Origin: Empedobacter sp036647415
Lineage (GTDB): Bacteria > Bacteroidota > Bacteroidia > Flavobacteriales > Weeksellaceae
Assembly: GCF_036647415.1 (NCBI RefSeq)
Contig: NZ_JAVXKG010000005.1
Span: 73,326 to 137,325 of the forward strand
Length of the DNA stretch: 64,000 nucleotides
Direction: 5' to 3'
The notes under the pieces were generated by a model. That model was not told the origin of the DNA. It ran no database searches and worked only from the letters and a program-made list of their open reading frames with translations. Numbering within the stretch: the stretch's first letter is position 1; every line of letters starts with the position of its first letter. A program made the position numbers and the translations under genes. Below are positions 41,165-49,548 of the stretch, in pieces.

Positions 41165-41935
41165 TTATTTTCGTTTTACTAAAGGATGATTTAATTCTCC
41201 AACTTCATTTTTAATAATTTCAAAATCTGTTAAATTATCAAATAATTTAGATAACGAAGTAAAACCGTATGTTCTAGCATCAAAACTTGGATCTATTTTT
41301 CGAATATTAGCTCCGACTTTAGAAATATGTGCAATATCATTATCATTTGTAGAAATTTCAAAAGCTTTAAAAATAGTCTCTTGATCTTTTTCTGATAGAA
41401 AACTCTTATTTTTTGTTTTTCTAGATACAGTTCCTTTTTTAGGAGTAGCTTTTGTATTTATTTTTTTAGGAATAACTTGTGTCTTAACAGGTGGTTTTGG
41501 CGAAATATTTTCGGTATATGTAAAAATATCACACGATTTCACAAACGCTTCGGGAGTCTTTTTTTCTCCAATTCCCATTACAAATAAACCTTCTTCTCTT
41601 ATTCTTTTTGCTAATCCAGTATAATCACTATCGCTAGAAACAATACAAAAACCTTCTATATTTTTACCATGTAAAATATCCATAGCATCTATAATTAATG
41701 CACCATCAGTTGAATTTTTACCCGTTGTGTATGAAAATTTCTGAATTGGATTAATCGAAAATTGATTAATTAAATCTTTCCAAGAATTCATAGTAGTAGA
41801 AGTCCAATCTCCATAAATTCTTCTAATTGTTGCTTTACCATATTTCGAAACTTCCTCTATCGTTTCTTTTAATAATTTGGCTTGCGCGTTATCTCCATCA
41901 ATTAGAATAGCAATATTAAATTTTTTTTCACTCAT
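41165..41935 (-). CDS. NYN-domain RNase-like protein with C-terminal OST-HTH (LOTUS) domain
   Basis: A 256-residue protein. Residues about 5-145 are a PIN-like NYN domain: FNIAILIDGDNAQ (first Asp), KNSTDGALIIDAMDILHG (Asp), IVSSDSDYTGLAKRIREEG (Asp pair), that is the full acidic cluster expected for a metal-dependent nuclease. A basic, Pro/Lys-rich linker (about 146-175) follows, then an OST-HTH/LOTUS domain (about 180-250, ending SLSKLFDNLTDFEII), which binds RNA, notably G-quadruplexes, in other systems. The combination (LabA/DUF88 plus OST-HTH) suggests RNA degradation or quality control. Monocistronic. Confidence 0.88.
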   Translation of the reverse strand: MSEKKFNIAILIDGDNAQAKLLKETIEEVSKYGKATIRRIYGDWTSTTMNSWKDLINQFSINPIQKFSYTTGKNSTDGALIIDAMDILHGKNIEGFCIVSSDSDYTGLAKRIREEGLFVMGIGEKKTPEAFVKSCDIFTYTENISPKPPVKTQVIPKKINTKATPKKGTVSRKTKNKSFLSEKDQETIFKAFEISTNDNDIAHISKVGANIRKIDPSFDARTYGFTSLSKLFDNLTDFEIIKNEVGELNHPLVKRK

Positions 41936-42084
41936 TGGTTCTGATGATTATTAATCTTAAACAATTTTTATAAAGGTAAAGATAATAACCAGAATTTATA
42001 AGAAATTAAACTGAATATATGTATTTATTTTTTAGGATTTATATTTAAAAAATGATTAACTTAAAAACGACTAAATGATATGAA

Positions 42085-43368
42085 ATGAACAGATTACAAA
42101 CACTTCTAAATTTACATACAGGCGAAGAAGATAAGAGTAAAGTATTGGCAGATGTTGTTAAGAATATATCTTTTCGAGGATCAAATTTATGGATTTTAGC
42201 CTGTGCAATTTTTATTGCCTCAATTGGTTTAAATGTTAATTCGACAGCTGTTATTATTGGAGCCATGTTAATTTCGCCTTTAATGGGACCTATTGTTGGT
42301 GCTGGTTTCGCTTTGGCAACGTATGATTTTAACTTACTGAAAAAATCGGCTAAAAACTTGCTTATTGCAACAGTTGTAAGTTTAATTGTTTCTTCAATTT
42401 ATTTTTATTTAAGTCCGTTTAAAGAAGTTCAGTCCGAATTATTGGCACGAACATCGCCAACTATTTATGATGTTTTAATTGCTTTTTTTGGAGGAATTGT
42501 AGGCGCAATTTCTATTACACGTGTTGATAAAGGAAACCCAATTCCTGGTGTTGCAATTGCAACAGCACTAATGCCTCCTTTATGTACAGCGGGTTTTGGA
42601 TTGGCAGCTCTAGATTTTAAATTTTTTATTGGTGCAATGTATTTATATTGTATTAATTGTTTTTTTATTGGAATAGCGACGTTTGTGATTATTAAATATC
42701 TAAAATTTAAACCGGTTGTTACAGAAAATAAAGCGTTTGATAAAAAGCTTCGTTATATTATTACTGTTTTAGTTTTTTTAATGGTTATTCCGAGTTTTTA
42801 TTTGGCTTATAATTTATTGAATGAGAAAAAATTTAGTCAAAATGTAGACAATTATATTAAAACTGAATTTACAGATAAAGGATATACGTTAATTTATCAA
42901 AAAATAAGTTATAATGCTTCGCCAAAAACAATAGATTTAGCTTTTCTCACAAAAAAATTTGATAGTATAGAAATTGATAGACTAAATAAAGATTTGATTA
43001 TTTATGGTTTGAATAATACAAAAGTAAATATTAGACAAAGTACAGAAGATATGAAATCTGAAATTTTATCTGAATTGAGTAAGCAAAATACAAATCTTTC
43101 AGAGAAGGATATTCAGATTAATTTGCTTAATACAGAGTTAAAACAATATAAATTTGATGATCCCGAATTGGTAAAAGAAGTAAAGGTTTTGTTCCCAGAA
43201 ATAGCCGAAATATCGTTCGGAAAAGTCAATAATTATTTCTCAATAGACTCTACTTTTCAATCAACAGTTGTTATTTATAAAGTCAATAAAAAAATTGACA
43301 CATCAAAGTTAATGCAATGGTTACAGCTCAAATTTTCGGATAATAATGTTCAACTAATAGCAAATTAA
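42085..43368 (+). CDS. DUF389 domain-containing membrane protein
   Basis: A 427-residue protein with an N-terminal hydrophobic domain of about six helices (residues about 33-230) containing the DUF389/TIGR00341 signatures IASIGLNVNSTAVIIGAMLI, SPLMGPIVGAGFALATYDF, and PGVAIATALMPPLCTAGFGL. A soluble C-terminal region of about 190 residues follows. Function unproven; related to putative transporters of hydrophobic compounds. The 5' end is chosen at the first ATG after a 120-base AT-rich gap. The next gene (lplA) begins 26 bases downstream but has its own TATTTTTG box. Confidence 0.88.
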   Translation: MNRLQTLLNLHTGEEDKSKVLADVVKNISFRGSNLWILACAIFIASIGLNVNSTAVIIGAMLISPLMGPIVGAGFALATYDFNLLKKSAKNLLIATVVSLIVSSIYFYLSPFKEVQSELLARTSPTIYDVLIAFFGGIVGAISITRVDKGNPIPGVAIATALMPPLCTAGFGLAALDFKFFIGAMYLYCINCFFIGIATFVIIKYLKFKPVVTENKAFDKKLRYIITVLVFLMVIPSFYLAYNLLNEKKFSQNVDNYIKTEFTDKGYTLIYQKISYNASPKTIDLAFLTKKFDSIEIDRLNKDLIIYGLNNTKVNIRQSTEDMKSEILSELSKQNTNLSEKDIQINLLNTELKQYKFDDPELVKEVKVLFPEIAEISFGKVNNYFSIDSTFQSTVVIYKVNKKIDTSKLMQWLQLKFSDNNVQLIAN

Positions 43369-43372
43369 CGCC

Positions 43373-43380
43373 TATTTTTG
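43373..43380 (+). promoter_or_regulatory. -7 promoter box of lplA (TATTTTTG)
   Basis: Exact TAnnTTTG match 14 bases before the ATG at 43395, implying a very short leader. Confidence 0.5.
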
Positions 43381-43394
43381 TACAAACTTTCAAT

Positions 43395-44378
43395 ATGTTT
43401 ATAATCGATTCGCCATCACATGATGCATATTTCAATGTAGCTTTAGAAGAATATTTATTGTACAAATATCCAACCGAAGATATTTTTTTGTTGTATATAA
43501 ATGCACCTTCTATTATTGTCGGAAAATTTCAAAATACGTTAGCCGAAATCAATTTAGATTACGTGAATGCACAACAAATAAAAGTAGTTCGTAGAATGTC
43601 GGGTGGTGGAGCGGTTTATCACGATTTAGGAAACCTTAATTTTTCGTTTCATACACTTCTTGGATCAAATGATTTTATGGATTTCTCGAAATTTACTGCA
43701 CCTGTTATCAAGGTTTTGAATAGTTTAGACGTACCAGCGAAATTAGAAGGAAGAAATGATTTATTAGTTGATGGAAAGAAATTCAGCGGTAATGCAAAAT
43801 TGGCTAAGAATGGAAAAATGATTCAACACGGTACAATTTTATTTAATTCTGATATGTCAGTTTTAGGCGATGCCTTAAAAATGAATCCTTTGAAATATGT
43901 TGATAAAGCAATAAAATCTAACCGTGCGCGTGTTACAAATTTGATTGATTATTTTCCGACTGAAATTTCGACAGATGATTTAAAAGAATTATTGATCGAA
44001 GAAATGTTAGAGAATAATGTAGGTGCAAAAATCTATCAATTAACATCAGAAGATTTAGTTGGAATAGGGGATTTGATTAAAGAAAAATATCAAACATGGG
44101 ATTGGAATTTTGGATTTTCTCCAAAATATAATTTCAAAAATGCAAAGAAAATTCCAGCAGGTTTCATAGAAGTACATTTAGATGTAACCAAAGGAATAAT
44201 TGAAAAAATAAAGATTTTCGGTGATTTTTTTGCGTCAAATCCAATAGAGGAATTAGAAAGTCAATTTCTTGGTAAGAAGCATGAATTAGCTGAAATAGAA
44301 CGTATTTTAGCTTCAAATGATTTAACAAATTATTTTGGAAAAGTAACTTTAGAAGAAATTTTAGAGTTGTTTAAATAA
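43395..44378 (+). CDS. lplA: Lipoate--protein ligase
   Basis: A 327-residue two-domain enzyme that activates lipoate with ATP and attaches it to the lysine of lipoyl domains. Marks: QIKVVRRMSGGGAVYHDLGN (lipoate-binding RRxSGGGxVYHD), LNFSF, RNDLLVDGKKFSGNAKLAKN (catalytic Lys in the KxSGNA segment), HGTILFNSDM, and a C-terminal accessory domain (about 245-327). Its substrates would include the E2 protein encoded at 51711 and other 2-oxoacid dehydrogenases. It may be monocistronic with a near-leaderless transcript. Confidence 0.93.
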   Translation: MFIIDSPSHDAYFNVALEEYLLYKYPTEDIFLLYINAPSIIVGKFQNTLAEINLDYVNAQQIKVVRRMSGGGAVYHDLGNLNFSFHTLLGSNDFMDFSKFTAPVIKVLNSLDVPAKLEGRNDLLVDGKKFSGNAKLAKNGKMIQHGTILFNSDMSVLGDALKMNPLKYVDKAIKSNRARVTNLIDYFPTEISTDDLKELLIEEMLENNVGAKIYQLTSEDLVGIGDLIKEKYQTWDWNFGFSPKYNFKNAKKIPAGFIEVHLDVTKGIIEKIKIFGDFFASNPIEELESQFLGKKHELAEIERILASNDLTNYFGKVTLEEILELFK

Positions 44379-44397
44379 TCTATCATCATACTTTTAA

Positions 44398-44431
44398 GTC
44401 GCGTTTAGAACAATTTATAGTATAAGCGCGA
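44398..44431 (+). terminator. Possible weak hairpin after lplA
   Basis: TCGCG and CGCGA (about 44399-44403 and 44426-44430) can pair across an AT-rich loop and are followed by TTTATTATT. Marginal stem. Confidence 0.35.
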
Positions 44432-44498
44432 TTTATTATTTAATTATTTTTTTGTAGAAATAAATGAATTCTACGACTTATTTTTTCTCAACTCTACG

Positions 44499-44506
44499 TA
44501 TTTTTG
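44499..44506 (+). promoter_or_regulatory. -7 promoter box of the radical SAM gene (TATTTTTG)
   Basis: Exact TAnnTTTG match 16 bases before the TTG start codon at 44523. Confidence 0.5.
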
Positions 44507-44522
44507 CATCAAATATCAGCAA

Positions 44523-46718
44523 TTGAATACGGATCTATTATTAATCACTCCACCATTTACGCAATTAAATACACCTTATCCTGGAACAGTCTATCTGAAA
44601 GGATTTCTTAACACTCTTTCATATTCTACTTTTCAAGCAGATTTAGGTTTAGATGTGATTTTGCAATTGTTTTCTAAGCAAGGTCTTACAAATTTATTTG
44701 ATTTTATACTTCAGCAAGAAATACAATTAGGCGAAAATAGTCAGCGTATGTTGATGTTGAGAGACGATTATATTGCGACAATAAATCCTGTTATTCGATT
44801 TTTACAAGGAAAAAATTCAACTTTAGCAGATTCTATTGTTCAAGATGGATATTTACCAGAAGCTTCTCGTTTTGCAGAATTAGATGATTTGGAATGGGCT
44901 TTTGGTGCGATGTCTTTTCAAGATAAAGCCAAACATTTGGCAACACTTTATTTAGAAGATTTATCAGATTTGATAATCGAAGCAGTTGACGAAAATTTTG
45001 GTTTTAGTCGATATGCAGAGCGTTTAGGTCGTTCGGCAAATTCTTTTGATGAATTATACGGAGAACTTCAAAAAGAACCAACATATATAGATCGAATTAC
45101 TTTAATAGAATTAGAAAAGTTAATTCAGCAAACCAATCCAAAAATGATTGGTTTTTCGGTTCCATTTCCAGGAAATTTATATTCAGCTTTTCGCTGTGCG
45201 CAATATATCAAAACAAATTATCCCGAAATTGTTGTAGATATGGGAGGTGGATTTCCAAATACGGAATTACGTTCTCTTAGTGACACTCGTGTATTCGAAT
45301 TTTTCGATTTTATTACCTTAGATGATGGTGAAGCACCAACAGAACAGTTGTTGAAATATATAAATAATGAAGTTGAAATATCAGATCTAAAAAGAACATT
45401 TACATTAGTTAATAATCAAGTTTCTTATATCAATAATCCATTAATTAAAGATTATAAATTTAGCGAAGTTGGTACGCCAGATTATACAGATATTAAGCTC
45501 GATAATTATATTTCTGTAATAGAAGTTGTCAATCCTATGCATCGTTTGTGGAGCGATGGACGATGGAATAAGTTGACAATGGCGCACGGTTGCTATTGGG
45601 GAAAATGTACGTTTTGTGATATTTCATTAGATTATATCAAGATTTATGAACCGATTGCGGCGAAACAAATTGTCGATAGAATGGAAGAGTTGATAGAGTC
45701 AACTCAAAATACAGGTTTTCATTTTGTAGATGAAGCAGCTCCACCAGCACTTATGCGAGAAGTTGCATTAGAAATTATTCGAAGAAAATTAACAGTAACT
45801 TGGTGGACAAATATTCGGTTCGAGAAAAGTTTTTCTCTTGATTTGTGTCGATTATTAAAAGCTTCTGGTTGTATCGCTGTTTCGGGTGGATTAGAAGTTG
45901 CGTCTGACCGATTATTAAAACTAATTGATAAAGGTGTAACTGTAGAACAAGTTGCAGTTGTCAACCGTAATTTTACTGAAGCTGGAATTATGGTGCACGC
46001 CTATTTGATGTATGGTTTTCCGACGCAGACGAAACAAGAAACAATAGATAGTTTGGAAATGGTTCGCCAAATGTTTGAATTAGGAATATTGCAATCCGGG
46101 TTTTGGCATCAATTTGCAATGACAGCTCATAGTCCTGTAGGTCTTAATCCAGAAAAATACGATGTGATTAATCACAGTACCGAATTAGGAACTTTTGCGA
46201 ATAATGATATGATTCACGAAGAAAAATCAGGTTTACTTCACGATCAATTTTCTTTTGGATTGAAAAAATCTTTGTTTAATTATATGCACGGTGTTGGTTT
46301 TGAATTATCATTGAATGAATGGTTTGATTTTAAAGTTCCAAAAACATCGATTAAACCAAATCATATCGAATCGGTTTTAAATAATGAAACCTTTACTACG
46401 CATAAATCAACACAAAAAGTGATTTGGTTAGGAGGAAAGCCACAAGTAGAGATTGTAACGAAAACGAAAAAAGGAAAAACATTCGAAAACGCTGTTTTAC
46501 AATTTCATACCAAACAAGATTATCTTGAAATTATCGTAGATAAAGAGATTGGCGAATGGTTAGTAGAATTTGTACAATTTCTAAAAGAAAGTCCAAAAAC
46601 GATTTCGTATCAACAAATGAAAACAAATTTCGAAGAATATACGCAAACAGATTTTGAACTTTTTATTTATTCAAAACAAGCAGAAAAACTGAAAGAAAAT
46701 GCGTTGTTAATCGTATAA
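44523..46718 (+). CDS. B12-binding-domain radical SAM protein
   Basis: A 731-residue protein starting at TTG; the N-terminal LLLITPPFTQLNTPYPGTVYL is conserved in this family, which supports that start. Residues about 205-290 form a cobalamin-binding-like Rossmann domain (MIGFSVPFPGNLYSAF, VVDMGGGFPNTE). The radical SAM core begins HGCYWGKCTFCDISLDYI with Cys357, Cys362 and Cys365: spacing CX4CX2C, one residue longer than the canonical CX3CX2C. The core continues with VSGGLEVASDRLL and AYLMYGFPTQT. The C-terminal 130 residues are an uncharacterised extension. Substrate unknown; relatives modify or methylate unreactive carbons. Ends in a strong terminator. Confidence 0.87.
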   Translation: MNTDLLLITPPFTQLNTPYPGTVYLKGFLNTLSYSTFQADLGLDVILQLFSKQGLTNLFDFILQQEIQLGENSQRMLMLRDDYIATINPVIRFLQGKNSTLADSIVQDGYLPEASRFAELDDLEWAFGAMSFQDKAKHLATLYLEDLSDLIIEAVDENFGFSRYAERLGRSANSFDELYGELQKEPTYIDRITLIELEKLIQQTNPKMIGFSVPFPGNLYSAFRCAQYIKTNYPEIVVDMGGGFPNTELRSLSDTRVFEFFDFITLDDGEAPTEQLLKYINNEVEISDLKRTFTLVNNQVSYINNPLIKDYKFSEVGTPDYTDIKLDNYISVIEVVNPMHRLWSDGRWNKLTMAHGCYWGKCTFCDISLDYIKIYEPIAAKQIVDRMEELIESTQNTGFHFVDEAAPPALMREVALEIIRRKLTVTWWTNIRFEKSFSLDLCRLLKASGCIAVSGGLEVASDRLLKLIDKGVTVEQVAVVNRNFTEAGIMVHAYLMYGFPTQTKQETIDSLEMVRQMFELGILQSGFWHQFAMTAHSPVGLNPEKYDVINHSTELGTFANNDMIHEEKSGLLHDQFSFGLKKSLFNYMHGVGFELSLNEWFDFKVPKTSIKPNHIESVLNNETFTTHKSTQKVIWLGGKPQVEIVTKTKKGKTFENAVLQFHTKQDYLEIIVDKEIGEWLVEFVQFLKESPKTISYQQMKTNFEEYTQTDFELFIYSKQAEKLKENALLIV

Positions 46719-46719
46719 A

Positions 46720-46754
46720 ACATAAAAACCTTGATAATTCAAGGTTTTTTATGT
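46720..46754 (+). terminator. Hairpin terminator of the radical SAM gene
   Basis: ACATAAAAACCTTGA and TCAAGGTTTTTTATGT flank a 4-base TAAT loop; long T run. Confidence 0.85.
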
Positions 46755-46770
46755 TTTTTATCAATAGAAC

Positions 46771-46894
46771 CGTCAATTCGAGTGAAATTCTTATAGAATT
46801 TCGTATCGAGAATAAGGTTTTCGAAGTTAAAATTTATCTTAGTTCTCGATATAATTTTTATTCATTTCATTTCTAAAAATCACTCGAACTGACG
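46771..46894. repeat. Large palindromic intergenic element with nested inverted repeats
   Basis: Outer arms CGTCAATTCGAGTGA (46771-46785) and TCACTCGAACTGACG (46880-46894) match at 14 of 15 positions. Inner arms are TATCGAGAA (46805-46813) and TTCTCGATA (46843-46851). The string GTATCGAGAATAAGGTTTT (46803-46821) recurs at 39344. From memory, CGTCAGTTCGAGTG-type palindromes are common intergenic repeats in flavobacteria. Non-coding. Confidence 0.75.
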
Positions 46895-46925
46895 AATTTT
46901 AATTCAAATTGAAAATCCTTTATGA

Positions 46926-47558
46926 TTAGTTTTTGTCAAATGATTTTAAAGAACCATCAGCATTAAACATTCCTGTGTAATTTCCTCTTGTTCCTTGTAC
47001 GCTTGCCATCCATCTTAATTCTCCTGTTGCAGGATTCATCGCGTAATAAAGCGCTCCTAAAGGTTGTGCACCTTCGATATCTTTTGATTTTGCTTCAACT
47101 TGTTTGTTGATGTTTGCAACTGTTTCAAATTTGATGTCTTTTAGCGGGAAAACATTGTCATCCATACTTCCTCCACCAGAAATTTGAACTGGTTGTGGCT
47201 CTTGCCATTTTCCGTTTTGGAACAAATAATCATCTACGTTTTCTGGTTTTGCAGGATCTTGAATTGCTAATTTAATTCTTCCATCACCATAAAAATAGAC
47301 TTGTTGAAATACTTTGATGTCTTTTCCTTTGAATTTTGGTAATTCTTTCAATTCTTTCTCTGCTTTGTTTAATAAAGCAACGTCATTTAATAAATTTCCG
47401 CTTGTTGTAGCCTCTCCAGAGTTAACATTTTCTGTCGTTTCGTTATCACTTTTTGCTTCAACATTTTCGGTATTCGTTTCAGAAGCTTTTTTGTCATCTT
47501 TACAAGAAGTAAAAACTAAGGCAGAGATTGCTAAAATTGCAAATAAATTCTTTTTCAT
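46926..47558 (-). CDS. Lipoprotein of unknown function
   Basis: A 210-residue protein with a lipoprotein signal: hydrophobic AILAISALVFTSCKDDKK, lipobox FTSC with the acceptor cysteine at position 19, followed by Lys-Asp residues. A low-complexity Thr/Glu/Asn linker (about 27-55) leads to a globular domain: KVFQQVYFYGDGRIKLAIQD, YLFQNGKWQEPQPVQI, FPLKDIKFETV, TGELRWMASVQGTRGNYTGM. No family recognised. Likely anchored to the inner leaflet of the outer membrane. Monocistronic. Confidence 0.75.
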   Translation of the reverse strand: MKKNLFAILAISALVFTSCKDDKKASETNTENVEAKSDNETTENVNSGEATTSGNLLNDVALLNKAEKELKELPKFKGKDIKVFQQVYFYGDGRIKLAIQDPAKPENVDDYLFQNGKWQEPQPVQISGGGSMDDNVFPLKDIKFETVANINKQVEAKSKDIEGAQPLGALYYAMNPATGELRWMASVQGTRGNYTGMFNADGSLKSFDKN

Positions 47559-47796
47559 AATGTTTGTGTTCTTATACTTACAAATTTAGTTTGCTAAATA
47601 ACGTTATACAATCACTGAAAATAGGGAGTTTGTGGGATTTGAAGTTTTTTATTCAATTTGCATTCTTACAGGATATTGTACTTAACGGCTACTTTATTAT
47701 TCTTTTTATCTAATGATTTTTGTTTTAGGAAATGGTTAAATATTATTTAATTAATAATTATAGAAATCAAAATCTTAAACAAAAATGAATAGTGTA

Positions 47797-47829
47797 TTTG
47801 GTACAATCAAAAAAAACTTCCTATATTTG
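47797..47829 (+). promoter_or_regulatory. Promoter TTTG-N21-TATATTTG upstream of hmgA
   Basis: TTTG at 47797-47800 and TATATTTG at 47822-47829 match the Bacteroidota -33/-7 consensus. It would give a leader of about 185 bases before hmgA. Confidence 0.6.
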
Positions 47830-47847
47830 GCTTAATACAGAAAAGAA

Positions 47848-47949
47848 ATGCAAACAATTAAAGCAAACATAAAACCTTTATTTGTTGGAATGTCGAAGCA
47901 AACTTCTGCTTTACTTTCCAAAATTGTATTTGCTCAATATTCACACTAA
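47848..47949 (+). CDS. Possible short leader ORF before hmgA
   Basis: A 33-codon frame beginning at the first ATG after the promoter (MQTIKANIKPLFVG at its start) and ending 73 bases before the hmgA start. It is neither rich in Phe/Tyr nor similar to any family I know. Listed because it lies in an unusually long leader; it could be a chance frame. Confidence 0.2.
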   Translation: MQTIKANIKPLFVGMSKQTSALLSKIVFAQYSH

Positions 47950-48022
47950 GATATTGCAGACTTTTGTTGACGAATCTTACGTCATCTATACCTTTTCATC
48001 AAAATTTAACACAAAATACAAT

Positions 48023-49180
48023 ATGCCACTTTATCATCATTTGGGAAATTTCCCACATAAGCGACATACCGTATTCCGAAAACCAAACGGTGATTTATAC
48101 GCCGAAGAATTAGTTTCTACACATGGATTTTCGAGTACGTATTCTAATGTTTATCATTGTTATCCGCCAACTTTGGTAAAAGAAATTAACGAACCTTTTT
48201 CGGTAGAACCAAAAATTGCACGTGCAAAACATTTGAAACATACATCACTGAAAGGTTTCAAGGTTCAACCAAAAAAAGATTATATAGAATCGAGAGTACC
48301 AGTTTTGGTCAACAATGATTTGCACATCTCTTTGGCAGCTCCACAAAAGTCGATGACCGATTATTTTTATAAAAATTCTATGGCAGATGAAGTGATTTTT
48401 ATTCACGAAGGGTCAGGAATTTTAAAAACTGGTTATGGACAAATTGAGTTTGGATATGGAGATTATTTAGTTATTCCACGAGGAATTATTTATCAATTTC
48501 ATTTTAATGATGAGAATAATCGATTGTTTATTACCGAATCATTTAGTCCAATAGAAACGCCTCGTCGTTACCGTAATCATTTTGGACAATTGATGGAGCA
48601 TTCTCCATTTTGCGAACGTGATATAAGACGTCCACAAAATCTTGAAACAATTGATGAGCATGGAGATTTCAAGATTATGATAAAAAAAGAAGGATTGATT
48701 TATCCGTATGTTTATGGTACACATCCTTTCGATTTTGTTGGTTGGGACGGTTATCATTATCCTTGGGCTTTTTCTATACATGATTTCGAGCCAATCACAG
48801 GTCGTATTCATCAACCACCACCAGTTCATCAAACTTTTGAAGGTGCAGGTTTTGTCATCTGTAGTTTCGTTCCTCGCTTGTTTGATTATCATCCAAATGC
48901 AATTCCAGCGCCTTATAATCACAGTAATGTAGATTCTGATGAAATTTTATATTATGTTGATGGAGATTTTATGTCAAGAAAATCGGTAGAGAAAGGACAA
49001 ATTACGCTTCATCCAGCAGGAATTCCACACGGACCACATCCTGGTACGGTAGAAAAATCGATTGGAGCAAAAGAAACGCATGAATTAGCGGTGATGATTG
49101 ATCCTTTCCGTCCATTGATGCTAACAGAACAAGCTTTAGAAATTGAAGATCCAGATTATTACAAATCTTGGCTTTATTAA
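48023..49180 (+). CDS. hmgA: Homogentisate 1,2-dioxygenase
   Basis: A 385-residue cupin enzyme that opens the ring of homogentisate to maleylacetoacetate. The start at ATG 48023 (MPLYHHLGNFPHKRHTVFR) is chosen over a frame beginning at 47882, whose first 47 residues are not conserved in character. Recognisable: FSSTYSNVYHCYPPTLVKEI, DEVIFIHEGSGILKTGYG, YLVIPRGIIYQ, GTHPFDFVGWDGYHYPWAFS, IHQPPPVHQTFEGAGFVICS (His ligand region) and ITLHPAGIPHGPHPGTVE. Short form typical of Bacteroidota. HPPD follows after a repeat array. Confidence 0.92.
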   Translation: MPLYHHLGNFPHKRHTVFRKPNGDLYAEELVSTHGFSSTYSNVYHCYPPTLVKEINEPFSVEPKIARAKHLKHTSLKGFKVQPKKDYIESRVPVLVNNDLHISLAAPQKSMTDYFYKNSMADEVIFIHEGSGILKTGYGQIEFGYGDYLVIPRGIIYQFHFNDENNRLFITESFSPIETPRRYRNHFGQLMEHSPFCERDIRRPQNLETIDEHGDFKIMIKKEGLIYPYVYGTHPFDFVGWDGYHYPWAFSIHDFEPITGRIHQPPPVHQTFEGAGFVICSFVPRLFDYHPNAIPAPYNHSNVDSDEILYYVDGDFMSRKSVEKGQITLHPAGIPHGPHPGTVEKSIGAKETHELAVMIDPFRPLMLTEQALEIEDPDYYKSWLY

Positions 49181-49202
49181 TTTTGTTCTAAATTGGATGA
49201 TT

Positions 49203-49230
49203 GTCATTCAGAGCTTGTCGAAGAATCTAA
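49203..49230. repeat. Dispersed repeat A, copy 1
   Basis: GTCATTCAGAGCTTGTCGAA, then GAATCTAA. Part of a tandem A-B arrangement with a period of about 125 bp. Confidence 0.85.
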
Positions 49231-49253
49231 CATTGAATTAATAATACAAAAGT

Positions 49254-49317
49254 GTCATTCTGAATTCGTTTCAGAATCGCATAAATTAAGTAGATAAAAA
49301 AAGCTGAATAAATTAAG
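49254..49317. repeat. Repeat B, copy 1
   Basis: Begins GTCATTCTGAATTCGTTTCA. The 7-bp arms TTCTGAA and TTCAGAA form a hairpin. Continues with an AT-rich tail ending GCTGAATAAATTAAG. Confidence 0.8.
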
Positions 49318-49329
49318 TTTGGCGTAATT

Positions 49330-49357
49330 GTCATTCAGAGCTTGTCGAAGAATTTAA
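49330..49357. repeat. Dispersed repeat A, copy 2
   Basis: Same as copy 1 for the first 24 bases (GTCATTCAGAGCTTGTCGAA, then GAAT), then TTAA. Confidence 0.85.
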
Positions 49358-49379
49358 AACTAAATTTATAATACAAAAT

Positions 49380-49443
49380 TATCATTCTAAACTCGTTTCA
49401 GAATCACATAAATTAAGTAAATAAAAAGCTGAATAAATTAAGC
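49380..49443. repeat. Repeat B, copy 2
   Basis: Aligns with copy 1 with several substitutions (CATTCTAAACTCGTTTCAGA); the same tail GCTGAATAAATTAAG. Confidence 0.8.
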
Positions 49444-49453
49444 TTGAATAATT

Positions 49454-49481
49454 GTCATTCTGAGCCTGTCGAAGAATCTAA
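49454..49481. repeat. Dispersed repeat A, copy 3
   Basis: GTCATTCTGAGCCTGTCGAA, then GAATCTAA. This version is closest to the single copy at 19218. Confidence 0.85.
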
Positions 49482-49548
49482 AAAAATACAGTAAAATTTA
49501 ATACATTTTACTTTTTATAAAATACAATAAAAAAATAAACACAATAAA

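Noticed and set aside
47882..48022. Longer N-terminus for homogentisate dioxygenase
   Set aside because: The added 47 residues are not in character with the family, which begins close to MPLYHHLG.
49203..49481. A/B repeat array as a CRISPR or an insertion sequence
   Set aside because: Only three and two copies, diverged, with AT-rich linkers; no transposase frame or spacer pattern.
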